44,910 nucleotides of DNA from Corynebacterium sp. (GTDB lineage: Bacteria > Actinomycetota > Actinomycetes > Mycobacteriales > Mycobacteriaceae). Below, piece by piece: positions 42,702-44,910 of the stretch. Location of the stretch: assembly GCF_012837295.1 (NCBI RefSeq), contig NZ_DURI01000254.1, positions 1 to 44,910 of the forward strand, given 5' to 3'. The notes under the pieces are model-generated. The model was not told the DNA's origin. It was given only the letters and a program-made list of their open reading frames with translations, and searched no databases. The position numbers were made by a program, and so were the translations under genes. Numbering within the stretch: position 1 is the stretch's first letter; the number at the start of each line of letters is the position of its first letter.

Positions 42702-43174
42702 CAGTCTTCCGGCATGTGACGGTCCTCGAGTTCGCGGAAGCGGCGCACGGCCTCGACGACGGAGGCGCCGTCGCGCGACTGCAGCGCCCACATGGGCACG
42801 AACTCGAATTCGGGCAGTTCCAGGCGGGCCCACCGGGCATCCGACGGGAAGCTCAGGCCATGGACGACGTCCCACGGGTAGAACCGGGCGCCCAGGAAAT
42901 TGCGGACCTCGACGCCCCGGTCGTTGACGCGGACCCGCGGGCGCAGCATCAGCAGGCACGCGGCGGAGATGACCAGGCCGAGGATCGGGAAGGCGAGCAC
43001 GTCGATCGGGGTGACCTGTGCGCCGGTGTCGCCGACGTCGACGACGAAGCCCATGAACAGGTGCACCGCCATCACGACGGCCACGGAGGCCCAGGCCCAG
43101 ATCTTCATGGTCCGGGACGTCACCACGAGATCCCAGCGGGAATCGGTGCGGTCGGCGGTCTTGTTGTCGCTCAC
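42701..43174 (-). CDS. PH-domain-containing membrane protein
   Basis: Two TM segments, [57 protein letters not shown]; one-base overlap with uvrC. Confidence 0.8.
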   Translation of the reverse strand: MSDNKTADRTDSRWDLVVTSRTMKIWAWASVAVVMAVHLFMGFVVDVGDTGAQVTPIDVLAFPILGLVISAACLLMLRPRVRVNDRGVEVRNFLGARFYPWDVVHGLSFPSDARWARLELPEFEFVPMWALQSRDGASVVEAVRRFRELEDRHMPED

Positions 43175-43179
43175 GTGAT

Positions 43180-43653
43180 TCACTCCTCGCCCAGGGCGCG
43201 CAGCAATGCCGCGGTGTGGAGCGCGGCGATGGTGGCCTCTCGGCCCTTGTCCTCGACCGATCCCGGAGCACCGGAGCGGGCCACGGCCTGCTCGTGGGTG
43301 TCGCAGGTGAGCACGCCGTTGCCGATCGGGGTGCGCTGGTCGAGCGAAATGCGGGTCAGTCCGTCGGTCACGGAGTCGCAGACGTACTCGAAATGCGGGG
43401 TGCCGCCGCGGATGACGCAGCCCAGGGCGACCACCGCATCGTGGTCGTCGGCGAGCGCCTGCACGACCACCGGAAGCTCCAGCGCCCCGACGACCGTGTA
43501 GTCGCGGACCATGGCGCCGGCCTCCTCGGCGGCGGCGATGGCGTTGGCGCGGAGTTGGCCCGTGATGTCGGCGTTCCAGTGGGCGGTGATGATCGCGACG
43601 CTCATCCCCTCGGCGTCGGGCATCTCGATGTCGGGCAGTCCGGCTCCGCTCAC
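43180..43653 (-). CDS. ribH: 6,7-dimethyl-8-ribityllumazine synthase
   Basis: [62 protein letters not shown]. Confidence 0.96.
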   Translation of the reverse strand: MSGAGLPDIEMPDAEGMSVAIITAHWNADITGQLRANAIAAAEEAGAMVRDYTVVGALELPVVVQALADDHDAVVALGCVIRGGTPHFEYVCDSVTDGLTRISLDQRTPIGNGVLTCDTHEQAVARSGAPGSVEDKGREATIAALHTAALLRALGEE

Positions 43654-44909
43654 TTCTTCTCCTTCTGATCGCCTTCGCCACCAATGTAGTCGGACAGCCA
43701 CGGGAGGTCATGCCCCATCCGCTGCTGCTTGGTGGTCAGGTACCGCACGTTGTCGGCGTTGACTTCCACGGGCACCGGCACGCGACGGCTCATCTCGAGC
43801 CCGTAACCGCCGAGGCCCGCGCGCTTGGTCGGGTTGTTGGTCAGCAGCGCCATGGACCGCACGCCGAGGTCGCGGAGGATCTGCGCGCCGGTGCCGTACT
43901 CGCGTGCATCGGCCGGCAGGCCGAGCTGGAGATTGGCGTCGACGGTGTCCGCGCCCTCGTCCTGGAGGTGGTACGCCTCGAGCTTGTGCATCAGCCCGAT
44001 GCCCCGGCCCTCGTGGCCGCGCATGTACAGGATCACGCCCCGGCCGGCGGCCTGGACGATCTCCATGGACTTGTGCAGCTGCTGGCCGCAGTCGCAGCGC
44101 CGCGACCCGAACACGTCTCCGGTCAGGCACTCGGAATGCACCCTGACCAGGACGTCGGATCCGTCGTCGGAGGCGGGATCGCCGACGACCAGCGCGACGT
44201 GCTCGACGCCGTCGACGAGGCTGCGGTAACCCACCGCGCGGAACTCGCCGAAGTCGGTGGGCATGCGGGTCTCGACGACGCGCTCGACCAGGTGCTCGTG
44301 GCGGCGGCGGTATTCGATGAGCTGCTCGATGGAGATCAGCGCCAGCCCGTGCTCGTCGCAGAAGCGGCGCAGCTCCGGGGTGCGGGCCATGCCCGTGGGA
44401 TCTTCCTCCGAAACGACCTCGCACAGCACGCCGGCGGGGCGCAGGCCGGCCAGGCGAGCGAGATCCACCGCTGCTTCGGTGTGGCCCGCCCGGGTGAGCA
44501 CTCCGCCCTGCATCGCGCGCAGCGGCACGACGTGTCCGGGCCTGGTGAACTCCGCGGCCTCGGAGTTGGCGGCCGCCAAGCGCTGAATGGTGTAGGCGCG
44601 GTCGGACGCGGAAATGCCCGTCGAGCCGGTCGCCGCGTCGACGGTGACCGTGTACGCGGTGCCGCGGACGTCTTCGTTGCGCGCGACCATTGGCGGAAGA
44701 CCCAGGCGATCGCAGTCGGCGCCGGTCAGCGGCGCGCAGATGTACCCCGAGGAGTACCGCACGGTGAAGGCCACCAGCTCCGGCGTCGCCAGTTCGGCGG
44801 CGAAGATGATGTCGCCCTCATTCTCGCGGTCTTCATCGTCGACGACCACCACGGCCTTGCCGGCGGCGATGTCGGCGATGGCCCGTTCCACGCTGTCGAG
44901 TTCAATCAC
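43650..44909 (-). CDS. ribBA: Bifunctional 3,4-dihydroxy-2-butanone-4-phosphate synthase / GTP cyclohydrolase II (5' end at window edge)
   Basis: [66 protein letters not shown]. Confidence 0.95.
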   Translation of the reverse strand: MIELDSVERAIADIAAGKAVVVVDDEDRENEGDIIFAAELATPELVAFTVRYSSGYICAPLTGADCDRLGLPPMVARNEDVRGTAYTVTVDAATGSTGISASDRAYTIQRLAAANSEAAEFTRPGHVVPLRAMQGGVLTRAGHTEAAVDLARLAGLRPAGVLCEVVSEEDPTGMARTPELRRFCDEHGLALISIEQLIEYRRRHEHLVERVVETRMPTDFGEFRAVGYRSLVDGVEHVALVVGDPASDDGSDVLVRVHSECLTGDVFGSRRCDCGQQLHKSMEIVQAAGRGVILYMRGHEGRGIGLMHKLEAYHLQDEGADTVDANLQLGLPADAREYGTGAQILRDLGVRSMALLTNNPTKRAGLGGYGLEMSRRVPVPVEVNADNVRYLTTKQQRMGHDLPWLSDYIGGEGDQKEKK

Positions 44910-44910
44910 G

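Noticed and set aside
43650-44909. FMN riboswitch near ribBA-ribH
   Set aside because: ribBA starts at the window edge, so any leader lies outside; the ribBA/ribH/PH junctions overlap or are nearly contiguous, leaving no room for one

Overview
This is a high-GC actinobacterial chromosomal segment. Gene content and order strongly resemble Corynebacterium (Corynebacteriales). Left to right: the 3' end of an indolepyruvate ferredoxin oxidoreductase gene; an unusual histidine kinase / response regulator pair plus a stand-alone LuxR-type HTH gene; an ABC-F ATPase; a lycopene-cyclase-like flavoprotein; a LysP-like permease; the suf operon (sufR-B-D-C-S-U-sufT-like) on the minus strand; mptB, an ABC exporter, ctaA, qor; ctaB on the minus strand; the pentose-phosphate cluster tkt-tal-zwf-opcA-pgl; the minus-strand glycolytic/anaplerotic cluster gap-pgk-tpiA-ppc-secG; then ribBA-ribH-PH-uvrC-rapZ-yvcK-whiA on the minus strand. 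Most of it is conserved core genome. I see no prophage, transposon, CRISPR array, rRNA or tRNA. The observations most worth following up are: (1) a short dispersed motif, GGCGTCGcaAAGCAA and variants, present in both orientations mostly between genes and twice in the loop of a perfect or near-perfect stem; (2) strong stem-loops at every internal boundary of gap-pgk-tpiA-ppc-secG; (3) about ten genes with a TANNNT -10-like hexamer 6-8 nt from the start codon, suggesting widespread leaderless transcription; (4) a double-module sensor kinase with an orphan HTH partner; (5) candidate SufR and CRP/GlxR-type operators. All family assignments come from reading the translations; no database search was run.
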